Positions 1-13,892 of a DNA stretch of 64,000 nucleotides are shown here, one piece after another (positions within the stretch are counted from its first letter, which is position 1; every line of letters begins with the position of its first letter). Made by a program: the position numbers and the translations under genes. The notes beneath the pieces were generated by a model. That model saw only the letters and a list, made by a program, of their open reading frames with translations, was not told where the DNA came from and searched no databases. Source of the stretch: Microcebus murinus (Eukaryota > Chordata > Mammalia > Primates > Cheirogaleidae); contig NC_134116.1 in NCBI RefSeq assembly GCF_040939455.1, positions 42,857,400-42,921,399 of the forward strand, read 5' to 3'.

Positions 1-111
1 AGACCAAGACAAATTGTATTTCTTTAAAAGGGTTCTTGCTTTACAGTTTTGCATATTTTCACAGGCAAACAAAATTTAAATCTGCCTACTCAGTATAAGA
101 TATCAGATATT

Positions 112-130
112 AAAATAAATAAATAAATAA
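112..130. repeat. (AAAT)n short tandem repeat
   Basis: About five AAAT units lie in AT-rich intron. The surrounding 1-299 shows nothing else I recognise; it may still be part of the L1 that follows. Confidence 0.7.
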
Positions 131-299
131 AGATACACGGGTTGATATCTGACTAATTCATTCCAGGCACACTTAGTCCACTTAGAATAATGAATATAGT
201 GTGTAGACAATCACATTGTAAATATATTATTCAAGAGGGAACATAGGAGTTCAACAGAAAAATGACAGGAAACACTAAAATCCCAAAAGAAGAACGAAA

Positions 300-3200
300 A
301 TGGGTAGCTTGCAGCCAAGAACTAAGAGTGAATCCCCAATATGGAAAAGGTTGAGTAAATGCGTACTTTTCCATCAAAGAACCATACAATTCAGGCCACA
401 GGAGAGCACTTTGATCCTCTCAACCACTAATTCTGACCTGGGGAGTGGCTGGAAGATTGTGGGAAGGAAACTACCCCAGGGAGGGAGCAGGCCTTGGGTC
501 GCCCATATTTTCTGGGACATGAATGGTTACAGTAAGATACCATTCTTGATCCTGGCTTTTAGTAGACTGTGCAAGGTCATAGTAACCAGTGGTGCTAGTC
601 CTAGATGTTAGGGAAACATAGGCTGCTGCTTGTGGAGCTGGGGTGTGAATAGGCAGTGAACTTTTGCAAACAGGACTCAGAAGTGAGCATGGTGTGGGGT
701 GCAGCTGCTGGTGCTGAAAGTGGGCAACACCTTTGGGATCTGAGCAGGAGGAGAGTTGCCACATAGGCAGAGTCTTGATCTGGGCTGGGGCTCCTATAGC
801 CCAAGGTTGAGCTTTGGGCACAGCACGAAGTTGTGGGTTTGCCTGAACATCTGGGTTAGCTGCAACAGCCAAGATGGAGGAGTGAGCCTCACTGAGAATG
901 AGGTGTGAGAGGGAAGTAAGTCCCTCCTCCCAACCAAGAATGCCCATGGCAAGACCTCAGTGCATTGGTGGTCGTCTCTAACCTAAAGTATTTTACCAGC
1001 AGCCTGAGAATCGCTCCACCCCTTTGTCATGGCTGGTGCATGTATTCGCCACTGGGGGGCCTGAACACAAGCTTGTTTTGTCAGCTCCACCCAGCTTTGC
1101 TCCACCTTCAGACAGATTGTGGGATCCAGGGTCCTGGGAGTTCCACATGGCAATTCACCAGCTAGGACATCCAAACACTTTCCCCAGGGGACAGAGGTAA
1201 GGCACAAACATCCTACCACTAACATTTCAGCTGGCTCTTGCCTCCAGATACCATCTGTTTGCCTGGATGCTGGCCCACATAGCCTCTTATAACCACTATC
1301 AACACAAGTGGACAGCACTTAGGAATGAGAAGAACATTTATCTACCACTGCTATTGCTATCATCCAAGCGACACTGGTTGCCCAGGAGCACAAGAGCCCA
1401 ATCCCCTGCTACTACAACCAACATGTAAGAAAGTTACCCAGAGGTCCCAAAATTGTCCTGCCTGGGACTACTACACAGATGCCAGTATACACTGCTCCCG
1501 GGAACGAGGATGGACATGCTTAGCCCACCACCACTACCACTAAAAGCTGCAGAGGGTCCCTGCTGGCCTTGTAGTCCCAGCACAACTTCAACACAGTTTC
1601 CACCAATAAATGCACTCTAACATCTGAAGGAAACTACAGATACCACTTATGCCATTTATAGTCAACAAAATCATACAGCCTTTACTACTGCATGCACGCA
1701 AATACAAATCCAAAAGGCCCTAACAAATCAATATCCTAGTCACATCTTTAGGAAAAAATACCACTCACTCCCAATTAAAGAAAATTCAAAAATAATAAAA
1801 ACCACTTGTTATGCCAGATGTACAGAAATCAATGTAAAGACACAGGAAACTTGCAAAAGCAAGGTAATATGATGCCCTCAAAGGAACACAATAATACTCT
1901 CCAAACTATTATCCCAATAGGTACAGAAAAAGCATTAGATAAAATTCAGCATCCCTTCATGATAAAAACCCTCAACAAACTAGGCATAGATGTAAAATAC
2001 CTCAACATAGGAAAGGCTATATATGACAAACCCATAAATAACATCATACTGAATGGGAAAAATTTGAAAGCATTTCCTCTAGGAACCAGAATGAGACAAG
2101 GATGCCCACTTTTGCCATTCCTATTCAACATATACTGGAAATCCTAACAACAGCAATGAGGCAAGAAAAAGAAAAAAGGGCATCCAAATTGGAAAATAGG
2201 AAGTCTGATTATCCCTCTTTGCTGATGACATAATCGCATATCAGGAAATACCTAAATATTCTACCAAAAAGTTCTTATATTTGATAAATGAATTTAGTAA
2301 AGCTTTAGGATACAAAATCAACATACATACAAAAATCAGTAGTTTTTTTTTTTTTTAATATACCAATAGCAATCTGAGAATGAAATCAAGAAGGTAATTC
2401 CACTTACAATAGCTACAAAAAGAATAAAATTTCTAGGAATAAATTTAACCAAGAAAGTGAAAGACCTGGACAGGGAAAACTACAAAATAGTGATGAAAGA
2501 AATGGTAAATGATATAAACAAATAAAAAAATCCCATAATTATGGATAAAAAGAATTAATATCATTAAAATGACCTTATTGCCCAAAGCAATCTACAAATT
2601 CAAAACAATCTTATCAAACTGCCAATGTCATTTTTTGCAGAATTAGAAAAAACAGTCCAAAAATTTATATGAAACCAAAAAGGAGCCCAAATAGCCAAAG
2701 CAATCCCAACCAAAGAGAACAAAGATGGAGGCATCATATTACCTAATTTCAAATTATATTATAAGGTTATAGTAACCAAAACAACATGGTATGATATAAA
2801 CATAGGCATATAAATAAATGGAACATAATAGAGAGCCCAGAACTAAGGCCAACCATTTATAGCCAACTGATCTTTGACAAAGCCGAAAAGAACATATATT
2901 GGGAAAGGACACCCTTTTCACTAAATGGTGCTGAGAAAATTAGATTTCCATATGCAGAAGAATGAAACTGGATTGCTATCTCTCACCATATACAAAAATG
3001 AACCGAAGCTGAATTAAAATTTTAAACTTAACACCTGAAAGTATAGACATATTAGAAGAAAATCTAGGGAAAACCCTCTGGACATTGATCTAGGCAAAGA
3101 ATTTATGACTAAGTACTCAAAATACAGATAACAAAAACAAAAATAGTCAAATTAGACCCAAACTAAAAAGCTTCTGAACAGCAAAAAATAATAATAACAA

Positions 3201-4138
3201 AGCAGAAAACCTGCAGAATGGGGAAAAATTTGCAAACTATTCAACTAACAGAAGACTACTAATAACCAGAATATACAAGGAATTCAACTCAACAACAACA
3301 AAAAGAAATAAATAATCCCACTAAAAAGTGGGCAAAGGACATAAAAAGACATTTTACAAAAGAAGACATAGAAATAGCCAACAGTTACTAAAAGAGTGCT
3401 CAACATTTCTAATCAGAGAAATTCAAATTAAAACCATAATGAGATAGCATCTTACCCCAGTTAGAATGGTTATTAATAAAAAGACAAAAATGTTGGAGAG
3501 GATATGAAGAAAAGGGAACTCTTATACACTGTTGATAGGAATGTAAAGTAACACAATCTCTATGGAAAACAGTATGGAGTTTCCTCAAAGAGCTAAAAAT
3601 AGAACTACCATTTGATCCAGCAATCCCACTACTAGGCATCTGCCCAAGGGAAAAGAAATTGATATATCAAAGGGATACCTGGACTCCCATATTTATCACA
3701 GCACTATTCACAATACCCAAGCTATAGAATCAACCTAAGTGTGTATCAGTGGATTAATGGATGAAGAAAATGTGTTTTATATATATATATATATAATGTA
3801 ATACTATACAGCCATGGGAAAATGAAAGTTTGTCTTTTGCAGCAACATGAATATAATGGAGGTCATTATACTAAGAGAAACAAGCCAAACACAGAAAGTC
3901 AATTATTTCATTTTCTCACTCACTAGTGGGTTCTAAGAAATATGTAAGTGTAGAGTGTGGGATGATAGAATATGGGGATTTGGTAAGGTGAGGGAGTGGA
4001 AGGTGGTGGATAATGACAAAATATTTAATGTTATTTGGGTGACCAATACCCTGAATCCCTGACTAGACTACTAGAAAAATCTATGCATGTAACAAAAATT
4101 GCACATGTCCCTTAAATTTATCCAAATAATAAAAAAAG
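300..4138 (+). mobile_element. Old L1 (LINE-1), 5' region joined to ORF2, internally deleted
   Basis: From 300 to about 1905 the DNA is GC-richer and reads like an L1 5'UTR leading up to ORF1. At about 1906 it jumps into the ORF2 reverse-transcriptase region: frame 1806-2147 reads '[20 protein letters not shown]' and then '[10 protein letters not shown]'. ORF1, the endonuclease and the start of the RT domain are therefore missing. The rest of ORF2 follows to about 4000 with many stops and frameshifts, with an (AT)n patch at 3778-3796. The 3'UTR ends in an A-rich tail near 4130-4138. It is a dead copy. The 5' edge is uncertain and could lie before 300; the subfamily is not assigned (L1M or older L1P). 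Confidence 0.75.
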
Positions 4139-4543
4139 ATATAGTAGAAACAAAAAGGGGAGTAGGTTAGAGATGCAAATAAAATGTTTAATTCTCTTGC
4201 TAATATGCACATATATCCATACTCAAATCACATACACAAACACACAGATCCACAGTTTCAGTATTCTGGCATGTCCAATTGATAAAACAGGGAAATTTTT
4301 AAACAGATTATGGGACATGAAAGCAAGTTTTTAGTGAAGATAGCTTTACCATCTTCACTTACAGATCAAATATTGACTAAAGAGAAAATCATCATAATGT
4401 CACATTTCTTACTACTTATACAGATGTGATATAGACGTAGACATAAGAGTTTGCAATTTTAAAGAATATTTGGGAAATTTTACTTATTTTCTCTCATTTT
4501 ATCAGTTACTCTGGAAATATCAGAGACATACCATTAGTAATCC

Positions 4544-4626
4544 CAGGAAAAGAGAAAGAAAAAGAAAGACATTGGGGGGTAGGGAAAGAGACAGAGAAAG
4601 AAGGAGGAGGAAAGAAGAAAGAAAAA
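4544..4626. repeat. Purine-rich (GA/GAAA) low-complexity tract
   Basis: About 80 bp are almost entirely A and G on the + strand, with repeated GAAA and AGGAGG units and a short G run. The reading frame across it (4470-4664) is a product of this composition, not a gene. Confidence 0.7.
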
Positions 4627-4894
4627 CACAGATAAACTACAAGACCCTTCTGCAGAGAATTTAATCTAGATACTCTGATTTATAAATTTTAAATGGCAGA
4701 AAAACCCTTATTATATGTTTGGTCTTCTGTGTACAAAATGCCCTGTTGCCTGTTAAATTGTTAGATTTGACATTCCCTAGTGTCTTTTTGTTGAGTTATG
4801 TTTTCAATCAAATTAACACTTTGAAGACTTTTTAGTACTAGGAATCCCATCAGGTTACTGGAAGATAAGATGGATAAAAAAGAATACCTGGCTA

Positions 4895-4942
4895 TTATAT
4901 ATATTATATATATAATACACACACACACACACACACACACAC
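4895..4942. repeat. Compound (TA)n(AC)13 microsatellite
   Basis: TA-rich sequence at 4895-4916 leads into 13 uninterrupted AC units at 4917-4942. It is likely polymorphic in length. Confidence 0.9.
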
Positions 4943-6869
4943 TAGTTATATACACTAGTTGCAAACACTCTTTTACAAATGAAGTTATCCAGTCACAGGT
5001 ATTTGGTACCATGTTTGTTATTGCAATAGTTCATTTTTTACTCAATTAGTCATTTAAAGAAGTAAAATTTCATAGCACAAAGTATGTGATTAAGCCTCAA
5101 CATGATTTCTCTGCAATCCATGGATAGTCCTTCTCTTAAATAGTTAAGAACTATGTCTTATCTATCTACATGATATTCTATTAAGGAATACAGAATACTG
5201 CATTCTACAACAGTGTTAAAAATTGTATACTGAGTAGAAAGTAGAAAGAATTTCTTTTAATATACTGTGTTTTGATAAGATACTGAAGGCCCATAGAATA
5301 TCTTTAAGGAACTGGCCCTTTACACTAGAAACTAGTTATAAATACTAACAGGTTTTTTGTTGTTTTTTTTTTTAATGAGAAACCTTGAGATATGTATCAA
5401 TTGGATCTGTTTCATGGTATTTATTTAATCTTCCTAGCAATTGGTCAGTTTTTAGCCCACACAAATTGCAGATGATGTTAACTAACTAGGTTTTCCTCTG
5501 TGAGTTAAAAGCTAAAAAGTCTAGAATCAAATTTGCAGTCTGATAGTAACCAATATGCATGCAAATTTTACAGCAGTCTCACCCTTGGCTGCATTTTAAA
5601 TCTTTTTACTTGTTTTGTTGTCTTCGTTAACACCTATGTTTAATCAAATATATACATTTCCATTTTATAAATTTTTACTATTATCTTTTCAATAATAACA
5701 TGTGGTATATAACATGTGGGGTATAAATATTATTAAACTAAACAGAAGGCTAGTAAAATTAGTCAAGTTATTTATGAGTTATACATTGCAGACTTATGAT
5801 TTGTGTAGGAATGTTCATTGGTTATATCATTAGTTCATTCAATTAACATTAAAATTGCACTGCCACATACTAAAATACTAATGATAGAATAAAAAAGATG
5901 AATAAAATATTGTACTTAAGAACCTGAGTAGGGAGTCCAAAGAAGTTAATAGACAATAAAGAGAAAGCGTTATACATACAATGAGTAAAGTGCCATGATC
6001 ATATTGTTTTAAGTCAGAACCAATAAATAGAAAATATTTCAAAAAGAGATAATGCCTAAACTGAAACATAAAGGATTAATAGTTAATTGAAGAAGAAAGT
6101 ATATTTCAGACAAAGAAGCAAAATGTAAAAACACAAATGTGAAAAGGAAGTATAAGCATATTTGGGTAGCAAACCCCAAGTGTTATTGGTAGATAAATTA
6201 ATTTCAATGTGGTTAGATTACTTTATGAAAATATTTAAAAATATGTCATGTTCAATCTCCAGTACAAGATAAAAGAATATATAATATGACCTCTATAATC
6301 CCACTCTAGGATAATATTGCAATTGGAATTTAAAATTTAATAATGAAATATTAACTTGGGGTAATTTATTGTCTATAACTGGACCTGTAAACTTAAAGTT
6401 AGCTCAGGTTTCAAGTAATAAAGGTATAAACTAACCAAATACTCCTTTCTTATTGAATTAGAAAGTTTTGAGAATTACTTTTTAGAAAAATGGTGGCCAT
6501 CCAGTCACTCAAATCACACAAGAAAAGTTATTAACAAAGGAGAAAAAATATTAATATAACTACTAAAGCTCACCACTTCAAGTCCTATTATTCTGGTTTT
6601 GGATTCTAATTTATTGCTTGCTTTTACTTTAGTAAGTTCCTCTGAGGAAATGATTTTTATTTTATATTTTAATTTTTTTTCATAAATATCTTTAACCTAA
6701 ATAGGCATCCAAATATTCCATATCTCAATTTAAATTGCATGTTAAACTTATGCTTAATAGAAAATTCCTTCAGCCCTAACAGTTTCCAACTCAATGTGCA
6801 AGTGGTAATGGAATGCTGAAACAATCAAAGCAAAAATTTGTGCAGATAGATAGATATTTAAAACTAGAG

Positions 6870-6990
6870 GGTACCTAAGAGAATATTTACTCCAGAATCT
6901 TAATTTTACGAATGAGAAAACACAGGACCAAAAAGATTAACTAGCTTGTTGAAGTTCTTACAGATCATTAGTGGTGAAGCTAGGTCTAAA
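6870..6990 (+). mobile_element. MIR-like SINE fragment
   Basis: The core 'AATTTTACGAATGAGAAAAC' followed by 'GACC...TTAACTAGCTTGTTGAAG' and 'AGTGGTGAAGCTAGG' follows the MIR core order (acag-atgagga-aac, then the 'TAAxTxxCTTGxxxAAGxTC' motif). It is divergent and the edges are approximate. Confidence 0.55.
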
Positions 6991-9900
6991 ATTCTCCACA
7001 GAGTTAATGTTTGTTTTGTTTCCCTTTACTTTTGCATTGATTTTCTACCTTATTCCAATTATTTATGTATCACTTTTTCTAGCAGTATATCAGGTTCATT
7101 TTTCACAGTAAGTATGATGAGCCTAGGGGCAGAGTCAGACTTCGTGAGGATTAAAAATAAGATTCTTCTTAAGGAAAAAAAAATGCAATTGCCCTCCGAA
7201 CTCACTGTGACAGACCTTTTCTGGGCCTGGAAGGAGCCTGGTGAGTGAGGGGCCCTCAACTTTAACCTTCATCAGCCTGCAGGAAAACCTCTTGCAATGA
7301 AAGAAACTATCATCCTTTACACTCACACCATATTGTGCTTTAATCAATAAATTATGTCATTTAATTTTTTTTCTTTTTATGAAGATTACAGATTGGGCTA
7401 TATTACATAAGTTCATATCACATCAAATTTAAGAGTATATAAAGTTTATAATTTTCTAAATATTGTTTTCTTTTTTCATGTAATGTAAAAAAGTTATAAG
7501 CATTGTGGGCTATACCTTCAGGCTATACATTTATTAAGGCTCAAAATATTTAAAATGAATATATAAGCACTCAACTTAAATTCTATAGATATGTAGGCTT
7601 ATGATGTTTGAGTGACTGATTAAGTAAAATATTTCTAAATCATGAAAACTATTGTTTATATAAGTCTATAGATTTGTTAATTATTTATAGGTACCATGAG
7701 ACTATTTATAAATACCTTTGTCATAGACAATGTCATGCCCCTAAGAAAATGATCTTACTTGCTATTTTGCATTGTGCTAAAACACAATGAATTTTGTGTC
7801 TTGTGAAACTGTAAGCATTTAGAAAAATACATTCCACATAAATTAGCCAAAGAATGTTCCCTTATGAAAGCAAAAGACAATATTTTTGATTTTAGGTGAA
7901 ATCAAATCAATCTTCTCCATGTCTTTACTCAAATCAGCCTTACTAGAATTAAGGCCCTAATAGGACATAGTTCTTGTTTTCTTATAGTCTAATGTCTTTA
8001 GCACTTGACAAATATGAGAAATTAAATATTTTAATGCATTAATAATTTAATTGTGTGTGCCCTGTAAAGTTGAAGGTATTGATATTGATAATTACTAATT
8101 ATTTGTATAAACATTATTATATTAATAGATACGTTTTTCTGATACACTATAAATCTAATGTATAAATGTTCAGACTTTTGAATTACTAGACCTCTTTTTC
8201 ATGATAATTGGTGTATAGTGTAGACCTGCTCTACCTATCTCTTAAGATATCATCTGTGAATGTAACAAACATTTCATAACACTGAATATTCAGGTATGAG
8301 TGCATTAGCAACTTCATGCACATGGAGTTAGTCCCTCTTTTTAGTGACTTACCTATTATTTTCATTAGACATATTTTATTATTCAGAACTTCCAGCAAAA
8401 GATTTAAACAAAATGCATTGTGTTATTTTTTTTCTTTGCCCTGAAAAAGAGATTAGTTTGTCAGACTTAATACTGACAAAAGTTTATTTCAAAACATTGC
8501 ACCTTTTCACAGGACATGAAGCCCCTGCCCAAGAAACAAAGATTAAAAATGATATCCTAGCAATTTTTTCTTCCATGATCATTTTAGATAGTTTTAAATG
8601 TAGAAGTTCAAGTAGAATTCAGATGGAGCTTAAATGGAAGGCTGACTTGTACAATAAAAGATAACTCACAGGTTATCAGCTCAATGATTCCTGATAGGTA
8701 ACAGGTTCTGAAAAGTTACTATAAAGAAAATATAGCCACTGATGAGTTACAATTGAACATAATAATAAAAGCTATTTGTACTTGCTTATTTTTTTATAAT
8801 TTAGATTCATATTGCATTTTAAAATTTGTAATAAAAGGAAAGAACAATGCAAAAATTAACTCATACTAATTTATGCCTGAGAGGAGGGAAAAATAAGGCA
8901 AAAGTCATTTATTTCCATTATTTTGTCATACTATACTATTTAACATTCTCAGAGGATTCCAAAAATGTAGAATGATTAATATTGTTATAAGTAATATACA
9001 AAAACCACAATATATTAAATTTTAAAAGCTAAAACAAATCACAATATTTAAATATCCATACATATATTTGTGTAACCACATATTTGTAATCTCATGTTAC
9101 AAATTTGATCAAAACTGTTGCAGCGAAAACGTCAAAGCATTTGAACTCTCTATATATGTTCATACACATATATATTTGTATATTGTTATACATACATAGA
9201 TGTTTGTATATTGTTACAAAGAACAATACATTATGATTAATCCTTCTCCTTGGCTAGAAAGACATAATTATTAGGACTCTAAGTATGTTAAAAGAGTAAT
9301 GCTGCACTATTAGTATTCTTTTGAGAAGTCAACTAGTGCTTTTTATTTCTTTGGTATAGACTCCATTAAGAAAGGTTAACATTATTTTTGTTATTTTTGC
9401 AATATAACTAAATTGCCACACTTAGATTTGTGGAAAATAATTAGTTATTCTTATATCACCTTGTAACCTGTTGATATAAGGTCAGAGGTGTTTGTAAAAT
9501 ATTTCTCCTTAGACTATATATCTTAAAGGCCATTTTTTTTCTCTGAAATAGTCTATCATTCTGTATTATGTTCATTACAAAATATTTATATTTCATTAAA
9601 TTTATGTTAATATTATATAGTACAAGTGAAATAAATATTGAGATATATTTTTCCTGCTTTGCCATGACAAATATTTATATGTTTGCATATTCCATAAATC
9701 AGTATGAATAAAAGCATACTTATTATTCAATATCCCCAAACAGTAACTTAATACAGAATTTCAATAACTGCCAAATATTAGGAATAAGTCTAAAATGTCA
9801 ATATTATAGGTAAAAGTTAAGAAGAATAAAGGAAGAATAGTAGGAAAAATGGTGCAAGAAGAAATTAGACTCATGCAAATCCAGACAATTTCTTTGTTCC

Positions 9901-10014
9901 TTCCTAGACAAAGCTTGCCCTTTATCTTAATTTTGACATTTTGTATATGAAATCATATAAAATAATAGTTATTTTAAAAAATAGCTAAGCACTAAAAGCT
10001 CTCTCAAGTACTTT
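6991..10014. other. AT-rich intron, no gene recognised
   Basis: A slightly GC-richer patch at 7100-7330 has no splice-site-bounded exon or repeat signature I can name. The rest is AT-rich with stops in every frame. Confidence 0.5.
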
Positions 10015-10125
10015 ATGTACTTCTCATTTAATCCTCACAACAGCTTGTTGAGGTTAGTACTATTATGATCACTATTTTACAAATAAGAAGTTGAAGCTCA
10101 AAGAGTTGAAGCAATTTCCTGTTAC
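10015..10125 (+). mobile_element. MIR SINE fragment
   Basis: 'CTCATTTAATCCTCACAACA' then 'TTGAGGTTAGTACTATTATG' then 'ATTTTACAAATAAGAAG' is a clear MIR core in + orientation. Confidence 0.8.
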
Positions 10126-13100
10126 AAGGGTTCTCAGAACTTTTTGCACCCAATTCCATGCTTTAATAGTTACTTTTTTATTACTAGAATTTTCTGCTCA
10201 TGTTCTAGTTTTGGAAACACCTCCATGTCAATCAGTTACTCTCAGGCAATGGGAAAATCCCTAAGGCTTTTTAACAGAATGATGTGTATCCAACTGTAAT
10301 GAAAAAAAGAGGGGAGTCTATGAGAAAAGATATTTCAGAGACCTGTGAACAGTTATTTGTACCTTCTGCAGTTGCTTATTTTATTTTTATTTGTTTCAGT
10401 TTAATTAAACACAGCTGCATAGGCATAGCAGGGCTGAAATTGGTAAATCAACATGCTTTTCTCTGTTCCCTCTTAAAATATAATTTCTTAGTGTCAGCTA
10501 AGAACTGTACAACTCTATCACAATAAAATCATATAATCCTGAGATCCTAGTCTTCATATAATTATTTTTATCTAATTTACACTATTTATTTATAAGTCTT
10601 GCAATACTAAAAAGATATACATCAGAAAAATAGGTGAGTGGAATTTGCTCTTTTAAAATCATGTCTCCGTATTTTAATTCACATCCCCAATTTGATCATT
10701 TTCTTCAAGGAGTAAAAGACACACGTTACAATACCATCATTGTTAAGTAGAATTTACTTAAAATTATTTTAAAAATATATGGCCTTTCAATCACGACATT
10801 TAGGAAGCTTTAAAATCTAAAGCTATGCACCCAAATCTCTTCACTGTTAGCTTCTCTTGACAAAATAAATAAATGAAATATAAAAATCTGGTTCTCAATT
10901 TGGACTTTCATAACTACTTCTTACAAGAAACATCTAAACTGAATCTGTACTAACAAAGGTCAATTGAGGGTAAAATGTAGGTAAGCATGAAATTACAGAC
11001 AAGAGCTCTTAGCTGAAAGTCTATAGATGGAATTTCTAACCTTGGCCCTTACATCTAGAAATGTATAGAAGTATATTAACCTTCAGCATCCCCCAAAAGA
11101 TTCAAGATGAAGAAATAACAATAAGTAGCTCATTAAAAATAAATTGTGAAGGTTGATTCTTGTTGCTTATGCTAACTTTAAAGACAACAGATAAAATATG
11201 TTGTCAATATTACAAAATATCAAAGAAAAAGAGCTTTTGTTTGTTGTTTTCTTATCTTTGAAAGTTGCTAAAGGCAGACAGTGTTAGAAAATGGCTTACA
11301 CAGAGAGAAGGCTAGAATTACCAAACAGGCAACATAGAACAGTAGTCTGCGAGATCTGGAAGTAGTAAACTCAGATTGAAGTGCAGATAGTGGTGATTAG
11401 TTGTAGAAGTCGTGATGTGAAGACTTATAAGGCAGACAGGAAGAGGTTGGTAAAGCCAGAAAGCATACATGGCAGCAGACCAGCATTGTTTTGATGACCA
11501 GATATTACAGTAGTAAGATTAACCAACCGCAACTCCCCAAAGAACACCCTGACGATCATATATGTGTTTTATATTTGCTAATGCCACTCATACTTGTGAT
11601 ATATAAATAACAAGTTTAGCTTACATCTATTAATAATAAATAGAATGTTAGGTTCTTATTTGTTGTTCTGTTATAGATCAGGGATGTTTATTTACCTTAG
11701 TCTCTCTCTTTCAATTCACTCTTACAATACCAAAGTTTACTTCTTAACACCAGTTGTTTATTTACCTGCCTAGAAAGTATGGACTCCTTAATGTGACATT
11801 TACCCTTTGCTTCTCATGCTAGCCTAAACTCTGCCATCTCCCTCTACATGAACATGCATTAACTGAGTGCCTACTAGGTCCAAATCATGGTTGTATGTGC
11901 TTTGTGAGATGCAATAATTAATCAGAAAAATAAATTGTGATTTCACAGATTCTTCAGTCTCTTAGAAGATACATACTGTAAATTACTTAAATACAACCTA
12001 GAAAGAAATACAAGCTTTATAACAAATTGGCAAACCATGGTTTTATTCTTTGCAATTTGGTAAATAAAAGAAAATTTGATCTGTGGAGACTTGGGCCGGT
12101 ATTTGAACAATGGGTATAATTTAGATGTGTTAGCGTAGGGAAGATATTTCCCAGCATAGAATGCAAGATAATAAGCATCATGGAAGATAAGATACATGGA
12201 ACATAGATGAAACATCAAGTATTGTATTTTACTAATTTAAATAATTTATAAATATGTTAGTGGTATATATAATTTTGAAAAGAAATTTATTGCCAAATAT
12301 TGATTAACATGTTAAATTATAAAGTTTTCTCTTTAGTATTTTCTTGACAGGGTAGAATTTTTTGAAATTTTTAAGCAGCAATAGTCTGTGCTACTTAGAA
12401 GACTAGTATGATAGATACATCAAAAATCATTGAAGAACAGGAATATGTAGGTAGTAATTTAAGTTGGAAGGCTACTGAAGAATATGAGGTCAGAATTCAA
12501 AGACAATCATGGAAAAAAACAAAAGGAAAGAACAGGTTCTAGTAGATATGCTAGAAATAGAATCTCCCATTGATCAGTATATAAGTGATTAGTCTGTTAA
12601 AATGTTGTGCAATTAATTTCAATGGAAGGTTTGAACATGGTAATTAGATTAGCACATACTGATATTTCTTAAAAGAGAAGTTAGATTGCTAAAACAAAAT
12701 TTTAATTTGCATATGTGTAAAATTTGTATACATGTAAAATTAAAAACAAATTTATGTTTTTTCTCATTGTCCCACTGTTACACAAATTTATTTGCACTTT
12801 CTTTTAAAAAGTGAATTTTACATCAGTTAAAATACTTATTGCTTTAGGCAAATAATTCTAAGTTAAACTTGAAACAAAAAGTTGTGGATAATAATTATTT
12901 TCTTTTCTAACAATTCTCAATAATTTAGCCATTAAAAAATGTAGCAATAATTAATTTAAACTATTGTAGATATAACTAAAGCTAGTATCTTTCCTGTTTC
13001 TTTTGTGAAATAGAGAAGAAAAACTACAAAAATATTGATTGCCCCTTTGATATGTGTAATATATAACACATAACCAACATTGTCTAAGTTGTCAAAATTC

Positions 13101-13890
13101 AATTTATAGAAGATAATCAAATTTATAAAATATGTGGTTTATTTTCCATAAAATTAATTTATCCTAACATTGTTGCTATCCATCACTTTATTGTTCCAAC
13201 CAGGCTTGTCCTGGTTTGTGATTCTTAGGACTGACACCATTAATTGCCTATCAACCAACTACCTCATTTGATTTTTTTTCTTAAATAACCCCAATTTTAC
13301 AGGACGTAATGCAACCAGTCAAGGACATATCATGAAAACAGTCCCAACCCCCTGACCAGTTAGTAGTCTAGAAATGGACTTGTGACTGAGTTCTGGCCAA
13401 TGACATGGGGGACTAGGGGACTAGCCCAATGACTAGGGGACACCTAGTAGGGTTATTTCCCAGAATCTCCTCACCAATTAAGTTGTCTATGCATACTGCC
13501 TTTTGTCTCCCACCTACACTTTTTTCCACTCATATTCCTAAGTGACTGAAATATTAATATTATCATCAGCCGATTCAGTTGTATAGAGTCAAGTACTCTA
13601 AAAAATAAAAAGTGAAATAAAATTAATGTAGTTAAACTGAGGATAAAACTTAGACATTTTAAAAATATATATAACACATTTTTACTTTATTTTACTTACT
13701 TTATATATTTGAATACAAAAATAGACAGATTTTTTTCATGCTAACTTGAACTAAGAATTTATTGTTTTAATCTCACAATCAAGTGCAGTATGGAAAGTTA
13801 AGAACAGAAAAGGGCAGAGGATTACAGAGGAATCTCTAAGGATCTATTACAAAATAACCACAGATGCTGGAGAATCTAATTCTCCTAGCA
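10126..13890. other. AT-rich intron, no gene recognised
   Basis: No exon or structured gene is seen. Around 11800-11900 there is weak L2- or MIR-like wording ('GAGTGCCTACTAGGTCC'). At 13200-13470 there is a relic with 'GTTCTGGCCAATGACATGG', wording also found near 46740-46760. The class of that relic is not assigned. A short triplication of 'GACTAGGGG' lies at about 13410-13441. Confidence 0.5.
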
Positions 13891-13892
13891 TA

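Larger units (their letters stand above)
4141..6860. other. AT-rich intron, no gene recognised
   Basis: This stretch is intronic, with frequent stops in all frames. It contains the purine-rich tract and AC repeat listed separately. I see no exon with splice sites and no recognisable element in the remainder. Confidence 0.6.

Noticed and set aside
300..1543. Several 66-158 codon frames on both strands
   Set aside because: They lie in the GC-richer L1 5' region, overlap one another and match no protein family.
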